From assembly GCA_902362965.1 (NCBI GenBank), contig CABIYQ010000002.1, forward strand, positions 44,085 through 102,884: a stretch of DNA of 58,800 bases, given 5' to 3'. Of this stretch, positions 26,770-36,125 are shown one piece after another; positions within the stretch are counted from its first letter, which is position 1, and each line of letters starts with the position of its first letter. The notes under the pieces were generated by a model. It did not search any database. It saw only the letters and a list, made by a program, of their open reading frames with translations, and was not told the DNA's origin. The DNA is from Oscillospiraceae bacterium. GTDB lineage: Bacteria > Bacillota > Clostridia > Oscillospirales > Ruminococcaceae. The translations under genes and the position numbers were made by a program.

Positions 26770-27720
26770 TCATTCAAGATCTACAATAGTCTTTGATACT
26801 GATGAAACATTTTTAATAAGCGTTTTGAAAATACCCCAGACGCCCAGACCTGCAAACAGTATACCGATAAGAATATTTCCGACAAAAGTTTTTATGTAAT
26901 GCGAATCCTCAAAAAGCAATGACATATATTCAGGAATATCCGACCATTCACCATAAAGCGTTCCATTACTTATATAGTATGCCAATTGGATTCCGTCGCC
27001 GAGGAATTGTGCAAAGACAACGCATATTATAACAAGCAAAGCCATAATTGGAATTACTGATTTTTTTACTTTTCCGCCAAACATGGTATACCCTTTAACT
27101 ATTGCTGCACCTATAAGTGCACCCAGCCAGCCTACGAACCAGCCCAAAGCGTAAACGACAGCCCACGGAATAGCTGAAACCAATCCGAAAATAACACTGC
27201 CTAAAAGACCTTTTCCGGCGTTTGATTCAGAATTTTTAAATTCCTCTTCTTCGGCTTTAACATTGTTAATAAGTGCCTGTGCACATGCACTGTGCATACA
27301 GACTGCGTGACCGCCCAGAAGTTTTTTTACTTCGTCTCCCTGCATAGGATTACCGCATTCAGGACAAATACTTTCCGGTGCACCAGAAGCTGCTACTATT
27401 GGCATAAACCAGTCAATAAAAGGTTCAAGACGCTTCATTATTCCCATTGAAACTACAAATCCTATGCTGATATAACTGTCGTTTACGTCTATAAAATCTA
27501 TTTTGTACTGCTTCTGAGCGTTTGCGCTGTTTAATGCTTCAAGGATCTTACTTTTTACATCTTGGTTGATAACCGTTGAAATGTACAGTTCCCTTATCAT
27601 TCTGCCGTTGTTAATATCCCTCAGTGTAACAGTATAGCCGTTTAAAATGCCGTAGCAAATGTTATGTGAAATTTTCATTCCCTTTTTAACAGCCAATTTT
27701 TTTAAATCTGAATTTACCAC
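26770..27720 (-). CDS. Membrane protein with zinc-ribbon-like motif
   Basis: About 316 residues, function unknown. The first 125 residues are soluble. A Cys/His cluster ICPECGNPM...HAVCMHSAC (around 140-165) looks like a zinc ribbon; after it come three or four membrane segments (around 190-225, 240-260, 290-310). The ATG at 27735 overlaps GGAGGG; the GTG at 27720 has correct spacing and is taken as start. Own promoter upstream. Confidence 0.65.
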   Translation of the reverse strand: MVNSDLKKLAVKKGMKISHNICYGILNGYTVTLRDINNGRMIRELYISTVINQDVKSKILEALNSANAQKQYKIDFIDVNDSYISIGFVVSMGIMKRLEPFIDWFMPIVAASGAPESICPECGNPMQGDEVKKLLGGHAVCMHSACAQALINNVKAEEEEFKNSESNAGKGLLGSVIFGLVSAIPWAVVYALGWFVGWLGALIGAAIVKGYTMFGGKVKKSVIPIMALLVIICVVFAQFLGDGIQLAYYISNGTLYGEWSDIPEYMSLLFEDSHYIKTFVGNILIGILFAGLGVWGIFKTLIKNVSSVSKTIVDLE

Positions 27721-27750
27721 CAATAATCCCTCCATTATTTTAATATATTT

Positions 27751-27779
27751 ATATTAACACATTTTAATAAATATGTCAA
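27751..27779 (-). promoter_or_regulatory. Promoter of the zinc-ribbon membrane protein gene
   Basis: Minus strand TTGACA (27779-27774), 17-bp spacer, TAATAT (27756-27751). Confidence 0.75.
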
Positions 27780-27796
27780 TATTCGACATTAAAATA

Positions 27797-27839
27797 AAAA
27801 AAGAACATCTTCATAATCGCTTATAAAGACGTTCTTTTT
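27797..27839 (-). terminator. Ferredoxin gene terminator
   Basis: AAAAAGAACATCT (27798-27810) pairs with AGACGTTCTTTTT (27827-27839) with one G-U on the minus-strand RNA, followed there by a T-run. Confidence 0.7.
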
Positions 27840-27849
27840 ATAAATAGAA

Positions 27850-28086
<237 letters not shown>

Positions 28087-28121
28087 TTAAAAAAAAGCAA
28101 GAGTTTTTTTAAAATTGATGA

Positions 28122-28150
28122 TTGACAAATTCTTTATAAAGGTATACTAT
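28122..28150 (+). promoter_or_regulatory. Promoter of the amidohydrolase gene
   Basis: TTGACA at 28122-28127 with TACTAT at 28145-28150 (17-bp spacer) or the overlapping TATACT at 28143-28148 (15-bp spacer). Confidence 0.65.
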
Positions 28151-28185
28151 AAAAAAGGTAATTTTAAAGTTAAGGGTGATATAAA

Positions 28186-28983
28186 ATGATCATAGATTTT
28201 CATACGCATGCGTTTTCTGAAAAAATCGTAGAGAAGGCAATGAGTAAGCTAACAGCTACTTCAGGTATGAAGCCGTATACAGACGGAACAGTAAACGGAC
28301 TTCTTGAAATAATGAATAATTCGGGAGTTGATAAATCGGTAGTTCTGCCTATTGCTACGAAACCGTCTCAGCAGAGGATTGTAAATAGTTGGGCAAAGGA
28401 GATAATGTCCGACAAAATATATGCTTTTGGGAGCGTGCATCCTGATGCAGAGGACGCTCTTGAAGAACTTGACAGAATAAAAGAATCGGGGCTTTACGGT
28501 GTTAAGCTGCATCCGGATTATCAGAATTTTTTTGCTGATGATGAGAAGGCATTTCCCATATATCAAAAATGTTCTGATCTTGGTCTTATGATCGTTTTTC
28601 ATGGAGGCTATGATCCAATGTGCGATGTTATTCATGGTAGTCCTAAAGCATTTGCAGAAATTCATAAGAAATTTCCGGATCTTACTATGGTACTTGCTCA
28701 TCTGGGAGGAATGTACCGCTGGGAACAGACTGAACGTATTATTGCCGGAACAGACGGTAATGTTTATCTTGATGTAAGCTGTATTGCAGGAGAAATCGGA
28801 CAGGATATTCTGAAAAGAATTATTGAAAAGCATGGTACAGATAGAATCTTATTTGCCAGCGATTGTCCGTGGGATGATCCGGCAAATGAAATAAAAATGA
28901 TTAACGCTTTGGATATTTCTCAGGAGGATAAGGAAAAAATATTTTATAAAAATGCTGCCGGACTGCTGGGAATAAAGTGCTAA
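28186..28983 (+). CDS. Amidohydrolase-family (amidohydrolase 2) protein
   Basis: 265 residues, TIM-barrel metal-dependent hydrolase. MIIDFHTHAF gives the first metal-binding HxH; GVKLHPDYQ, VFHGGYD, LAHLGG and FASDCPWDD supply further metal ligands and the catalytic Asp. Related proteins include decarboxylases and lactonases; the substrate is unknown. Single-gene unit with its own promoter. Confidence 0.85.
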   Translation: MIIDFHTHAFSEKIVEKAMSKLTATSGMKPYTDGTVNGLLEIMNNSGVDKSVVLPIATKPSQQRIVNSWAKEIMSDKIYAFGSVHPDAEDALEELDRIKESGLYGVKLHPDYQNFFADDEKAFPIYQKCSDLGLMIVFHGGYDPMCDVIHGSPKAFAEIHKKFPDLTMVLAHLGGMYRWEQTERIIAGTDGNVYLDVSCIAGEIGQDILKRIIEKHGTDRILFASDCPWDDPANEIKMINALDISQEDKEKIFYKNAAGLLGIKC

Positions 28984-29002
28984 AACGACCTTTTTTATAC
29001 TA

Positions 29003-29031
29003 TTGACTAATTATTTTTATTATGTTAAAAT
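29003..29031 (+). promoter_or_regulatory. Promoter of the 29066 lipoprotein gene
   Basis: TTGACT (29003-29008), 17-bp spacer, TAAAAT (29026-29031). Confidence 0.75.
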
Positions 29032-29065
29032 ATCTCTATACATTATTGATTAAAGGAGATTCCAA

Positions 29066-29725
29066 ATGAAAAGATTTTTTACGGGTATTATAGCGTCGAT
29101 CGTTGTAGCCGCTGCTTTTACAGGATGTAATGAAGTGAAAAAAGAAAATTATGTTACCTATAGTACTTCTGACAGCTCAAGCGTTCAGCAGAATAGTAAT
29201 GATAATACAGATACTGATTATCCTGAAACCGCCGATTGGTCAACGCTTACATTTGGTATAGATTCAGTTTTTTATACGCCGGAATTTAATTACAAGGATC
29301 TTACTGATATAGGTTGGTCCTTTGACCCCTCTAATTATGGATTAGAGGATTGTACCTTGAATTCTGAGATTAGATTATCATGCGATGTTTATTTGAATCA
29401 TGAGGGCGTTGACGAGGGCGTATTGGCAGTTGGATTTGCAAACGTCGGTCAGGAAGAGGTTCCGCTTGCAGATTGTCAGATATGGGCTGTAAAGGTTGAA
29501 ATAAAGGATAAGACAAATTATCCTCAGTTTGCAGTTCCCGGTAACGTAAAATGGAATGCGTCAATAGATGACGTCAAAGGGGCACTGGGGGAACCGTCTG
29601 AATCAAACCGTGACGAATCGCAGGGTTCTACAGAATTGATTTACAATAAGGACGGAGCATATATAGTTCATTATTATGTCTATGACGACGGCGGAATGAT
29701 GAAATTCTGGATTGAAAAGTATTAA
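29066..29725 (+). CDS. Putative lipoprotein of unknown function
   Basis: 219 residues. Signal peptide with lipobox AFTGC (Cys about 20), a Ser/Asn/Thr/Asp-rich linker (about 30-60), then a folded domain of about 150 residues. The C-terminal part KWNASIDDVKGALGEPSES...IYNKDGAYIVHYYVYDDGGMMKFW resembles small-protein-A/OmlA-like or other beta-rich substrate domains seen in Clostridia, but I do not recognise the family. GGAG ribosome binding site. Confidence 0.65.
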   Translation: MKRFFTGIIASIVVAAAFTGCNEVKKENYVTYSTSDSSSVQQNSNDNTDTDYPETADWSTLTFGIDSVFYTPEFNYKDLTDIGWSFDPSNYGLEDCTLNSEIRLSCDVYLNHEGVDEGVLAVGFANVGQEEVPLADCQIWAVKVEIKDKTNYPQFAVPGNVKWNASIDDVKGALGEPSESNRDESQGSTELIYNKDGAYIVHYYVYDDGGMMKFWIEKY

Positions 29726-29730
29726 AATTA

Positions 29731-29768
29731 AATGGAACGCTTTTTATTGAAAGGCGTTCCATTTTTAT
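29731..29768. terminator. Terminator, bidirectional
   Basis: AATGGAACGC (29731-29740) with GCGTTCCATT (29754-29763), then TTTATT; between convergent genes. The stem is nearly the same as the one after ppk at 10745. Confidence 0.85.
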
Positions 29769-29773
29769 TGATT

Positions 29774-30379
29774 TCAGCTTTCGTATTTTCTTACCCGCAA
29801 AGGAATACTCAGTTTATCGGCGATTTCCTGAGCTGCTGCAATTTCTTCGCTGCCGATTACGTCAACTACTGTAAAAACAACTGTTTTAACATACTTTTTG
29901 CAGTCGATAGCAAATCTTTGCATTGCTTCAAAGGATTTATCGCCGAATGAAGGACGTGTGACTTTTAAATATTCTTCCTTTGTTCCTGCATTCAGGCTTA
30001 TTGAAACAATGTCGCAAAGTCCTTGAAGCTTATAAGCAACAGGTTTGCCGTGAATAAGGTCGGCTAAGCCGTTGGTGTTTAATCTTATTGGAGGACCGTC
30101 GTTTTTCTTTATAAATGACGCTGCGGCAGTCAAGGAGTCAAGTCTTTCAGTAGGTTCGCCGTATCCGCAGAAAACTATTTCTTTATAATTTTTGAAATTG
30201 TGTTCTTTCAGCGCTTGTATAATTTCCTGATCTGACGGATCATGTTCCAGCCACAGACTGTCTGAGCCGTATGCGCCGTCGCCGTTATTTCTGATACAAA
30301 AGGTACAGCTGCATGGACATTTGTTTGTCAGATTAACGTATAAATTATTTCCTACCTCATATACTATTGTCATAGCCAT
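29774..30379 (-). CDS. Radical-SAM protein of the TatD-associated type
   Basis: 201 residues. NLTNKCPCSCTFCIRN carries the cluster-binding CxxxCxxC; CGYGEPTERLD and RLNTNGLADLI are the SAM-binding segments and ISLNAGTKEEYLKVTRP the later beta strand. Small radical-SAM proteins of this type are found next to, or fused in operons with, TatD-like hydrolases; here the nearest amidohydrolase (28186) is on the other strand. The product of the reaction is unknown. Confidence 0.8.
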   Translation of the reverse strand: MAMTIVYEVGNNLYVNLTNKCPCSCTFCIRNNGDGAYGSDSLWLEHDPSDQEIIQALKEHNFKNYKEIVFCGYGEPTERLDSLTAAASFIKKNDGPPIRLNTNGLADLIHGKPVAYKLQGLCDIVSISLNAGTKEEYLKVTRPSFGDKSFEAMQRFAIDCKKYVKTVVFTVVDVIGSEEIAAAQEIADKLSIPLRVRKYES

Positions 30380-30407
30380 AATAATTTTTTCCTTTCTGTT
30401 TTAAGAT

Positions 30408-30432
30408 AAAGGACGGCATAAAGCCGTCCTTT
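30408..30432 (-). terminator. Terminator hairpin downstream of the YfhO-family gene
   Basis: AAAGGACGGC (30408-30417), loop ATAAA, GCCGTCCTTT (30423-30432). It abuts the stop codon of the YfhO-family gene and lies 29 nt upstream of the radical-SAM start on the same strand. Confidence 0.75.
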
Positions 30433-30433
30433 T

Positions 30434-33412
30434 TTATCTTTTCTTTTTCTTTTTGCCGTTTTTATTTTTAGAATTGTTTTTTGCAGAAGCAGTATTAATA
30501 TTAGTTCCCTTATTTACTGTTTTTATTTCAGATTTTTGATTTTCGGATTTATTTTCTGATGAAACAACAGTCGGATACATTTTTGCACGGTATCTTTCAA
30601 TAAGAATTTTATTGTTCTTTTTATCATATCTGTAAACAAATACAATACAGATGATACCGATCAGCAATGCGCCGAATCCGGGAATAAGTCCCGGAGGAGT
30701 ATAAGTCATTTCAACAGTATGATCTCCCGGTTCAAGTTCAATACCTATAAGCGCTTTTACCAGACAGATAGGCTCGACCTTTTTGCCGTCGACCTTTATT
30801 GTCCAGCCGTCCTCGTAAGGAATGCTTGTCATCATTATCTGATTTTCTCCGGCAGTAATTGTACCCTTAAGATGGCGGCCGCCGTATTCGGTTAAATTCC
30901 ACTGATTCTGCTTGATTTTATCTATATCCTGCTGGAAAAGTTCCTCGTCAAAGGTGTAGAACTGGAAATCCTGTACGACTGTATATTCGTTTGCGACAGT
31001 CATTCTGAGTTCAAATTCCTGTCCTGGGGCGACATCTCCCAGATATGAGCTGAGATTAATAGTATGATAGTCATGATTTTCAAAATATGCACTTACGAAT
31101 CTGTGGTTAATATATTCACCGTTTTCATCTTTTTCGGTACTTAGCCACAGGTTAACTGATTTCTGGACTTCAGTATTTAAGAACATATAAATAGGTTCTT
31201 CCGACGGAACGGTAATATGCATATTTACTGTAGGATCTCCCTCGCCGGCAGTATACATTGTCTGCTCTGCCGTTGCTGTGTTGTAAGGGGAAGTTGTAAC
31301 GTTATTTAAAATAAATGAGTTGGGGTCAACGTCAATTCTTTTGAAGTATTCATGGTAGCTGTCAAATGTTCCTTCATTAAGATTTATGTCGGTATATCCG
31401 GCAATTGTACTCATAAAAATATTTTGACTTGTAAAAATATTGCCGTTTCCAAGCTTTTCAACATATCTTATATTTGAATCGGACATATAACCCAGCGCCA
31501 GCGCATTAGGATTCTGATAAACGTCAATTACAGTATCTTTGCCGTTTTCATCAACATAGTTATAGGCGAAAACAGGTTCATACGATTCATTGGTAAGGCG
31601 AACTGCATTATCATCTCCTACGGTATTTCTGTCCATGGAGTATTTAATACCGAGAAGAGAATCGGAAATAGGTGTATTTCCGTCATATCTGGTATAATAT
31701 GTACTTGCTGAATATCCAAGGGCTTCTATAAATTTAAGAAGCGGAGCGTTCATAACGGAGCTTGAATGGCTGATGCCTCTGAGTCCGAAAGCGGAATTAT
31801 CGTTTACTGTTCTGTGGAAGGTTTTTTCAGCTCTGTAAAAGCTTGGGTCATAATTATAGAGCTGCTGGGTAACTTCACGTCCGTTATTTATAAAATTATA
31901 CCATGACGTATGAGTTGAATATATAAGATCGGCATCTTCATCTTTAAAAGTATTGTAGCTGTTGTAAATAAGTTCCCCGCCTGATACGGCTAGAATTATA
32001 ACAGGGGCGGTTACTGCCATAAGTTTTTCCTTGTTTCTGAATGCGATTATGATAAGGCAGTAAACCACAGCCAATACTCCGGCTATAACTATTTCAGTTG
32101 TTGTGAGATGTTCTGATTTTCTGGATACGGCTATTGCAAGGAACGCTATAACACAGAACAGCGAACCTCCGATACCGGAAGCCTTGATTCCGTCAAGCTT
32201 TGAAAACGCCGCCGCACCCATAAGGAGCAATACGAAGGAGAAAGTAAAGGAGTATCGGAACGGCAGCCAGTTAGGAACCTGAAAACCGTGCCATATAATG
32301 TCCAGAGGACGAATGTACATGCTTAAGAAAAGTACTGCAAGAAGTGCGGAATATCCGATTTTTTTGTTAAGTGAAATTTTATTGTTCAGATAAAAAATCG
32401 GGAGCAGTAAAACGGTAAGCATACCGCAGTAAATTTCCGGCAGTCCTTCAGTATCTACAGTATCATACTGTGCTGGAAGCAGCTGAGGTAAGAAGTTCAG
32501 CGGCGAGAACTGTGTTGCAAATGAGAAATCCGGAGTTGAGAATTCAAATTTACCAAGCTGAAGAGCTTTGTAAACCGGGATTATCATGAATGCCGAACAC
32601 AATAGAGCAACGCCTGTACTTCCGGCAAAGCGCAGGAAAGTTTTCCAGTAATCATTGGCTTTAAATTTTCTGCCGATTTCATTTCTTCCTGAAAAGATAT
32701 AGAAAACAAAATAAAGAAATGTGAAAATACCTACGATATATCCGATATAGAAGTTGGAAATAAACATAATTGCCAGAGGAATTATGAAATTCAGCTTTCT
32801 TCCGTCATCTACAAGATATTCAACCCCAAGTATAATAAGAGGCAGCAGAAAAACGCCGTCTAACCACATAGGGTTCATAGCCTGAATTACTCCGTAAGCG
32901 CAAAGTGCATAAAGAGTGGAGAATATAACAGTCTGAAGCGGAGGCATTTTCTTTGATTTTTGCAGATAATAACTGAAAGTTACCCCTGCTGTACCCAGTT
33001 TTGCAAGTATCATTATCTGTAAGCTGCCCAACAGCATAGTTCTTGGAAGAAGCATTACAATAAGAGTAAACGGACTTGCAAGGTAGTAACCGATAATTCC
33101 GATATAGCCTCCTGAAAGGTTTCTGGACCAGTTGTATAGAATACTTTCTTCTCCCCAGAATGCATCACGGAGAGCTTCAAAGTAATAAACATACTGACCG
33201 TTAAGGTCTAAAACCAAGACCGATTCCTCACCGAAAGGATAAACTTTAAACATAGCGTATGCGATATACATTATAATTACAGGTATAGCAAACGCCAGAA
33301 AATATAATTTGTTTCGGATAAACCAGCCGCCCAGAAAGCTGAAAAAGTTTTTGAAAGACAATTTTTCTTTTGGGACTGACGGTTTATTTTTTGCTGTAGA
33401 TAAACCAGCCAT
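30434..33412 (-). CDS. YfhO-family large membrane protein
   Basis: 992 residues. N-terminal half has about 12-14 transmembrane helices typical of GT-C-fold glycosyltransferase-like proteins: FPFGEESVLVLDLNGQYVYY near residue 65 holds the acidic Asp of the first loop. A large extracellular beta-rich domain (about 500-900) ends in a Gly-rich SIPYEDGWTIKVDGKKV, the YfhO hallmark, followed by a last membrane helix and a Lys/Asn-rich cytoplasmic tail. YfhO proteins glycosylate teichoic acids in Bacillus; a similar role is inferred here. The following gene region encodes a glycosyltransferase upstream. Confidence 0.9.
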   Translation of the reverse strand: MAGLSTAKNKPSVPKEKLSFKNFFSFLGGWFIRNKLYFLAFAIPVIIMYIAYAMFKVYPFGEESVLVLDLNGQYVYYFEALRDAFWGEESILYNWSRNLSGGYIGIIGYYLASPFTLIVMLLPRTMLLGSLQIMILAKLGTAGVTFSYYLQKSKKMPPLQTVIFSTLYALCAYGVIQAMNPMWLDGVFLLPLIILGVEYLVDDGRKLNFIIPLAIMFISNFYIGYIVGIFTFLYFVFYIFSGRNEIGRKFKANDYWKTFLRFAGSTGVALLCSAFMIIPVYKALQLGKFEFSTPDFSFATQFSPLNFLPQLLPAQYDTVDTEGLPEIYCGMLTVLLLPIFYLNNKISLNKKIGYSALLAVLFLSMYIRPLDIIWHGFQVPNWLPFRYSFTFSFVLLLMGAAAFSKLDGIKASGIGGSLFCVIAFLAIAVSRKSEHLTTTEIVIAGVLAVVYCLIIIAFRNKEKLMAVTAPVIILAVSGGELIYNSYNTFKDEDADLIYSTHTSWYNFINNGREVTQQLYNYDPSFYRAEKTFHRTVNDNSAFGLRGISHSSSVMNAPLLKFIEALGYSASTYYTRYDGNTPISDSLLGIKYSMDRNTVGDDNAVRLTNESYEPVFAYNYVDENGKDTVIDVYQNPNALALGYMSDSNIRYVEKLGNGNIFTSQNIFMSTIAGYTDINLNEGTFDSYHEYFKRIDVDPNSFILNNVTTSPYNTATAEQTMYTAGEGDPTVNMHITVPSEEPIYMFLNTEVQKSVNLWLSTEKDENGEYINHRFVSAYFENHDYHTINLSSYLGDVAPGQEFELRMTVANEYTVVQDFQFYTFDEELFQQDIDKIKQNQWNLTEYGGRHLKGTITAGENQIMMTSIPYEDGWTIKVDGKKVEPICLVKALIGIELEPGDHTVEMTYTPPGLIPGFGALLIGIICIVFVYRYDKKNNKILIERYRAKMYPTVVSSENKSENQKSEIKTVNKGTNINTASAKNNSKNKNGKKKKKR

Positions 33413-33465
33413 TTTGTTCCTCCTTATTTTTTACAGCCAACGGCTGAAATTCATAGATATTAACT

Positions 33466-33494
33466 ATTATACAATATTTTTGTTCATTTTACAA
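33466..33494 (-). promoter_or_regulatory. Promoter of the YfhO-family gene
   Basis: Minus strand TTGTAA (33494-33489), 17-bp spacer, TATAAT (33471-33466). A small CAGCC-GTT-GGCTG hairpin lies in the leader (33435-33447). Confidence 0.7.
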
Positions 33495-33544
33495 TAGGAA
33501 ATGAAAAAATCTACAAAAATTATAACAAATAAACTGGTTTTTTA

Positions 33545-35209
33545 TCATTTTAGATTGCATATTTCCATAAATCTATTTAACGCATCTTCATTATACTGTG
33601 CATAATCAACATTCATCGGCTTTATTTTACCGTTTACAAACATGTTTATGCCGGAAAGTATTCCCTCAATATCGTCAGGCACGAGCAGTCCGCCGTGTTC
33701 TTTCATAAATCCTCTCGGACCGTCAATGTCTGTTGCAAAAACAGGAATGCCTAAAGTGTCTGCTTCAAGCAGAACCAGACCCAGTCCTTCGTATCTGGAC
33801 GGCAGCATAAATAAATCGCATTTATTCAGTACAGGCATAGGATTTTCCATTGATTTGATAAGAATAATTTCAGCTTTGCAGCTTTCGGCGTATTTCAGCG
33901 TTTCTTCGTAAAGCTCTCCTCTGCCGCCGATAATAATAAGACAGCTTTCTGAATGACTTTTATAAAATTCCTCAAAGGCGTCTATAAGACGTATATGTGC
34001 TTTTTCTGTGGAAAAGCGTCCTATTGTTATAAATTTCAGTTTTTCGGACGCAAGTAAATCCTGAAGCTGTTCCAAAGTTACATTTGATTCCGTTTCCTGC
34101 TGAAATTCTATGGGAAGACGTGATTTTTCCAGTACTCTCTCATAATTGTGGCAGTTTGGGACAACAGTGAAATTTTCACCGTTTCCGCCGCTGATTTCCA
34201 GTGCGGAGCGGCGCATGTCCTCTGTTACAAGCGCAACAGTATCGTATTCACGGTACGCTTTTTGCAATGTTTTATAATGTTGATTTTTTCTTAAATTTAT
34301 TTCCTCGGTCATATTGTTGTGCACATATATGATGCGTTTTCCCTCAAAACATCTGAACATATTTATAACGCCGTATTCATATCCCGTAAACTGAATAGCG
34401 CAGCTGACATCTGTACTTCCGAAAAGTCTTTTCCATTCTCTTTTATAAAGGCGGTCTATACGGTTTTCAATAAAACGGTTAGAAATATTAAGTTTAAAGT
34501 AAAGTATATAGCATAAAAATTCACTTATTGTATACTGAGTTTTTCCCGACATCGGAATACAATGAAATTCATTCGGAATCTTTTTGAGATTGTCCGGAGT
34601 TTTTCTAACCGACTCTTCACGGTAAGTTATATAAAAATTATCTGAAAGGTTTTTAAGTCCGGAAAGCAGACTCAGAAGCGAAGCGGTAAGACCGTTTTGA
34701 GCAAGAGAGCCGGAGTAAATAAGTGTTCGATTTTCATTTTTATAAATACATTTTCCTTTTGGGTTGTTGCCGCTGAGAATTTTATTAACGGTTTCCGAAC
34801 CGCCGTTTATAACAGTACCTTTATAAATACCGTTAAGCTGAAAGTTTTTTATTATTTCCGCTTCTGTTTTGCAGTCAGGACAGATAATGTAATCCGACAT
34901 CAGAAGTGTTCTCTGCATTTTTCCGAAGAAAACGGAACTCTCATATTTGGGTAAGCAGATGATTTTTTGACCGTCTTTTTTAATAAAAAAGTCCGGAAGA
35001 ACTCCGGAGGTAATTATAAATTCACAGGAAGAAAGATTTTTAAGAGACATTTTTTTGAAAATCGTAATATTTTTCAGGCAATCATTTGAAATGTCGCTTT
35101 CGCCGTACAGCAATGCAGTTTCTTTGTTTATTTCCTTTTTCAGCATACGCTGATATCGGCTTTGTAAAAATATACTTTTTAAAAGTACGGATATTGATCT
35201 TAAATTCAA
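33545..35209 (-). CDS. Family 4-type glycosyltransferase with extended N-terminal domain
   Basis: 554 residues. The C-terminal half is a GT-B fold family 4 transferase: FITIGRFSTEKAHIRLIDAF, LIIIGGRGELYEETL, and LFMLPSRYEGLGLVLLEADTLGIPV with the E-x7-E nucleotide-sugar site. The first 280 residues look like a degenerate CDP-glycerol transferase-like or second GT-B domain (GYEYGVINMF). TTG start at 35209 with AGGAG 6 nt upstream; the in-frame ATG at 35251 is inside the repeat's hairpin and is not believed. Likely role: teichoic acid or surface polysaccharide glycosylation, with the adjacent YfhO gene. Confidence 0.82.
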   Translation of the reverse strand: MNLRSISVLLKSIFLQSRYQRMLKKEINKETALLYGESDISNDCLKNITIFKKMSLKNLSSCEFIITSGVLPDFFIKKDGQKIICLPKYESSVFFGKMQRTLLMSDYIICPDCKTEAEIIKNFQLNGIYKGTVINGGSETVNKILSGNNPKGKCIYKNENRTLIYSGSLAQNGLTASLLSLLSGLKNLSDNFYITYREESVRKTPDNLKKIPNEFHCIPMSGKTQYTISEFLCYILYFKLNISNRFIENRIDRLYKREWKRLFGSTDVSCAIQFTGYEYGVINMFRCFEGKRIIYVHNNMTEEINLRKNQHYKTLQKAYREYDTVALVTEDMRRSALEISGGNGENFTVVPNCHNYERVLEKSRLPIEFQQETESNVTLEQLQDLLASEKLKFITIGRFSTEKAHIRLIDAFEEFYKSHSESCLIIIGGRGELYEETLKYAESCKAEIILIKSMENPMPVLNKCDLFMLPSRYEGLGLVLLEADTLGIPVFATDIDGPRGFMKEHGGLLVPDDIEGILSGINMFVNGKIKPMNVDYAQYNEDALNRFMEICNLK

Positions 35210-35224
35210 ATTCTGCTCCTTTCT

Positions 35225-35543
35225 CCTACTTTTTTGAAAAAAAGTAGGCAAAAAACTTTAATATCGTTTTTAGTATGATGATATAATGTTGTATAAGGCC
35301 CGACAGGTAAGTAAACAGAGGATTAAAGGAAAAAATTTGAAAAAAAGTAGGCAAAAAACTTTAATATCGTTTTTAGTATGATGATATAATGTTGTATAAG
35401 GCCCGACAGGTAAGTAAACAGAGGATTAAAGGAAAAAATTTGAAAAAAAGTAGGCAAAAAATTTTAATATCGTTTTTAGTATGATGATATAATGTTGTAT
35501 AAGGCTCGACAGGTAAGTAAACAGAGAATTGAAGGAAAAATTT
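35225..35543 (+). repeat. Dispersed intergenic repeat, array 5 (three 103-bp units)
   Basis: Unit starts at 35236, 35339 and 35442 (period 103) plus a truncated end. Units contain GTAGGCAAAAAACTTTAATATC, GATGATATAATGTTG and GGCCCGACAGGTAAGTAAAC. The first hairpin CCTACTTTTTT/AAAAAAAGTAGG (35225-35248) directly precedes, on the minus strand, GAGAAAGGAG and the TTG start of the glycosyltransferase. Confidence 0.92.
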
Positions 35544-35573
35544 GAAAAAAGCTTATAAAACTTTTCATGTTCA

Positions 35574-35646
35574 TTTCTTGTCTCGCAACAAGAAACGAAC
35601 CAAAGAAATGCGTCCTTTACTTTCTTTCATGTGAAAGAAAGTAAAG
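35574..35646. repeat. Two palindromes between the repeat array and the XRE island
   Basis: TTTCTTGT-CTCGCA-ACAAGAAA (35574-35595) is a sister of the palindromes at 2967 and 58113. A second one, with 15-bp arms CTTTACTTTCTTTCA / TGAAAGAAAGTAAAG (35615-35629, 35632-35646), is almost a continuous palindrome and could form a cruciform or a very stable hairpin. Confidence 0.75.
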
Positions 35647-35661
35647 CAAAGAAAAACTTTG

Positions 35662-35746
35662 TCCGTCATTTTGATACTGAACTAATTGGTCTCCCAGTAA
35701 AAGGCAAGACTTCTCATCTAAAATTCACACCCCAGTAAAATGGCGG
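35662..35746. repeat. Conserved XRE-module downstream block, copy a
   Basis: TCCGTCAT, GAACTAATTGGTCTCC (35679-35694) and GTAAAAGGCAAGAC, then TAAAATTCAC and a CCCCAGTAAAATGGCGG pseudo-hairpin. The same order of boxes recurs at 58203-58283, again just downstream of an XRE gene. Confidence 0.75.
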
Positions 35747-35749
35747 CAA

Positions 35750-36094
35750 TTATTTCTTAGTCTTTTCAATTATTGTATTCACGATTTCGATTCTATCTGA
35801 AAAATTTAAGGATTTGAATGCTTTGAGCATTTCTATTTCCATTTCGTCTTTCGCTTCATGTGCTACATGATGAATGTCTGTCCTGCCAAGCAAATAATCT
35901 ACAGAGCAGTCGAGATAATCGGCGATTTTTGCTAAATTATCCGCCTTTGGCATTGAAGTTTTATAATTATCAAGAGTTCTGTCTGATATACCAAGGGTAT
36001 TATACATTTCTTTTTGTTTTATATTTCTATTTTTTAAAATTTCTTTTATTCTTATGGCAACATCGTTCGATTTATATGCGTTTTCTATAATCAA
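35750..36094 (-). CDS. XRE-family regulator 1
   Basis: 114 residues. One cro/C1 helix-turn-helix (about 12-67): IRIKEILKNRNIKQKEMYNT, LGISDRTLDNYKTSMPKADN, IADYLDCSVDYLLGRTD. A C-terminal helix MLKAFKSLNFSDRIEIVNTI, shared with regulator 2, probably dimerises. The TTG start at 36094 follows AGAGGTGA closely; an unusual alternative such as ATT cannot be excluded. Its leader carries two GATAAATTTATC-type palindromes 30 bp apart, likely autoregulatory operators. Confidence 0.85.
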   Translation of the reverse strand: MIIENAYKSNDVAIRIKEILKNRNIKQKEMYNTLGISDRTLDNYKTSMPKADNLAKIADYLDCSVDYLLGRTDIHHVAHEAKDEMEIEMLKAFKSLNFSDRIEIVNTIIEKTKK

Positions 36095-36125
36095 TCACCT
36101 CTTTTTTTATAATTCATAATTAAAT

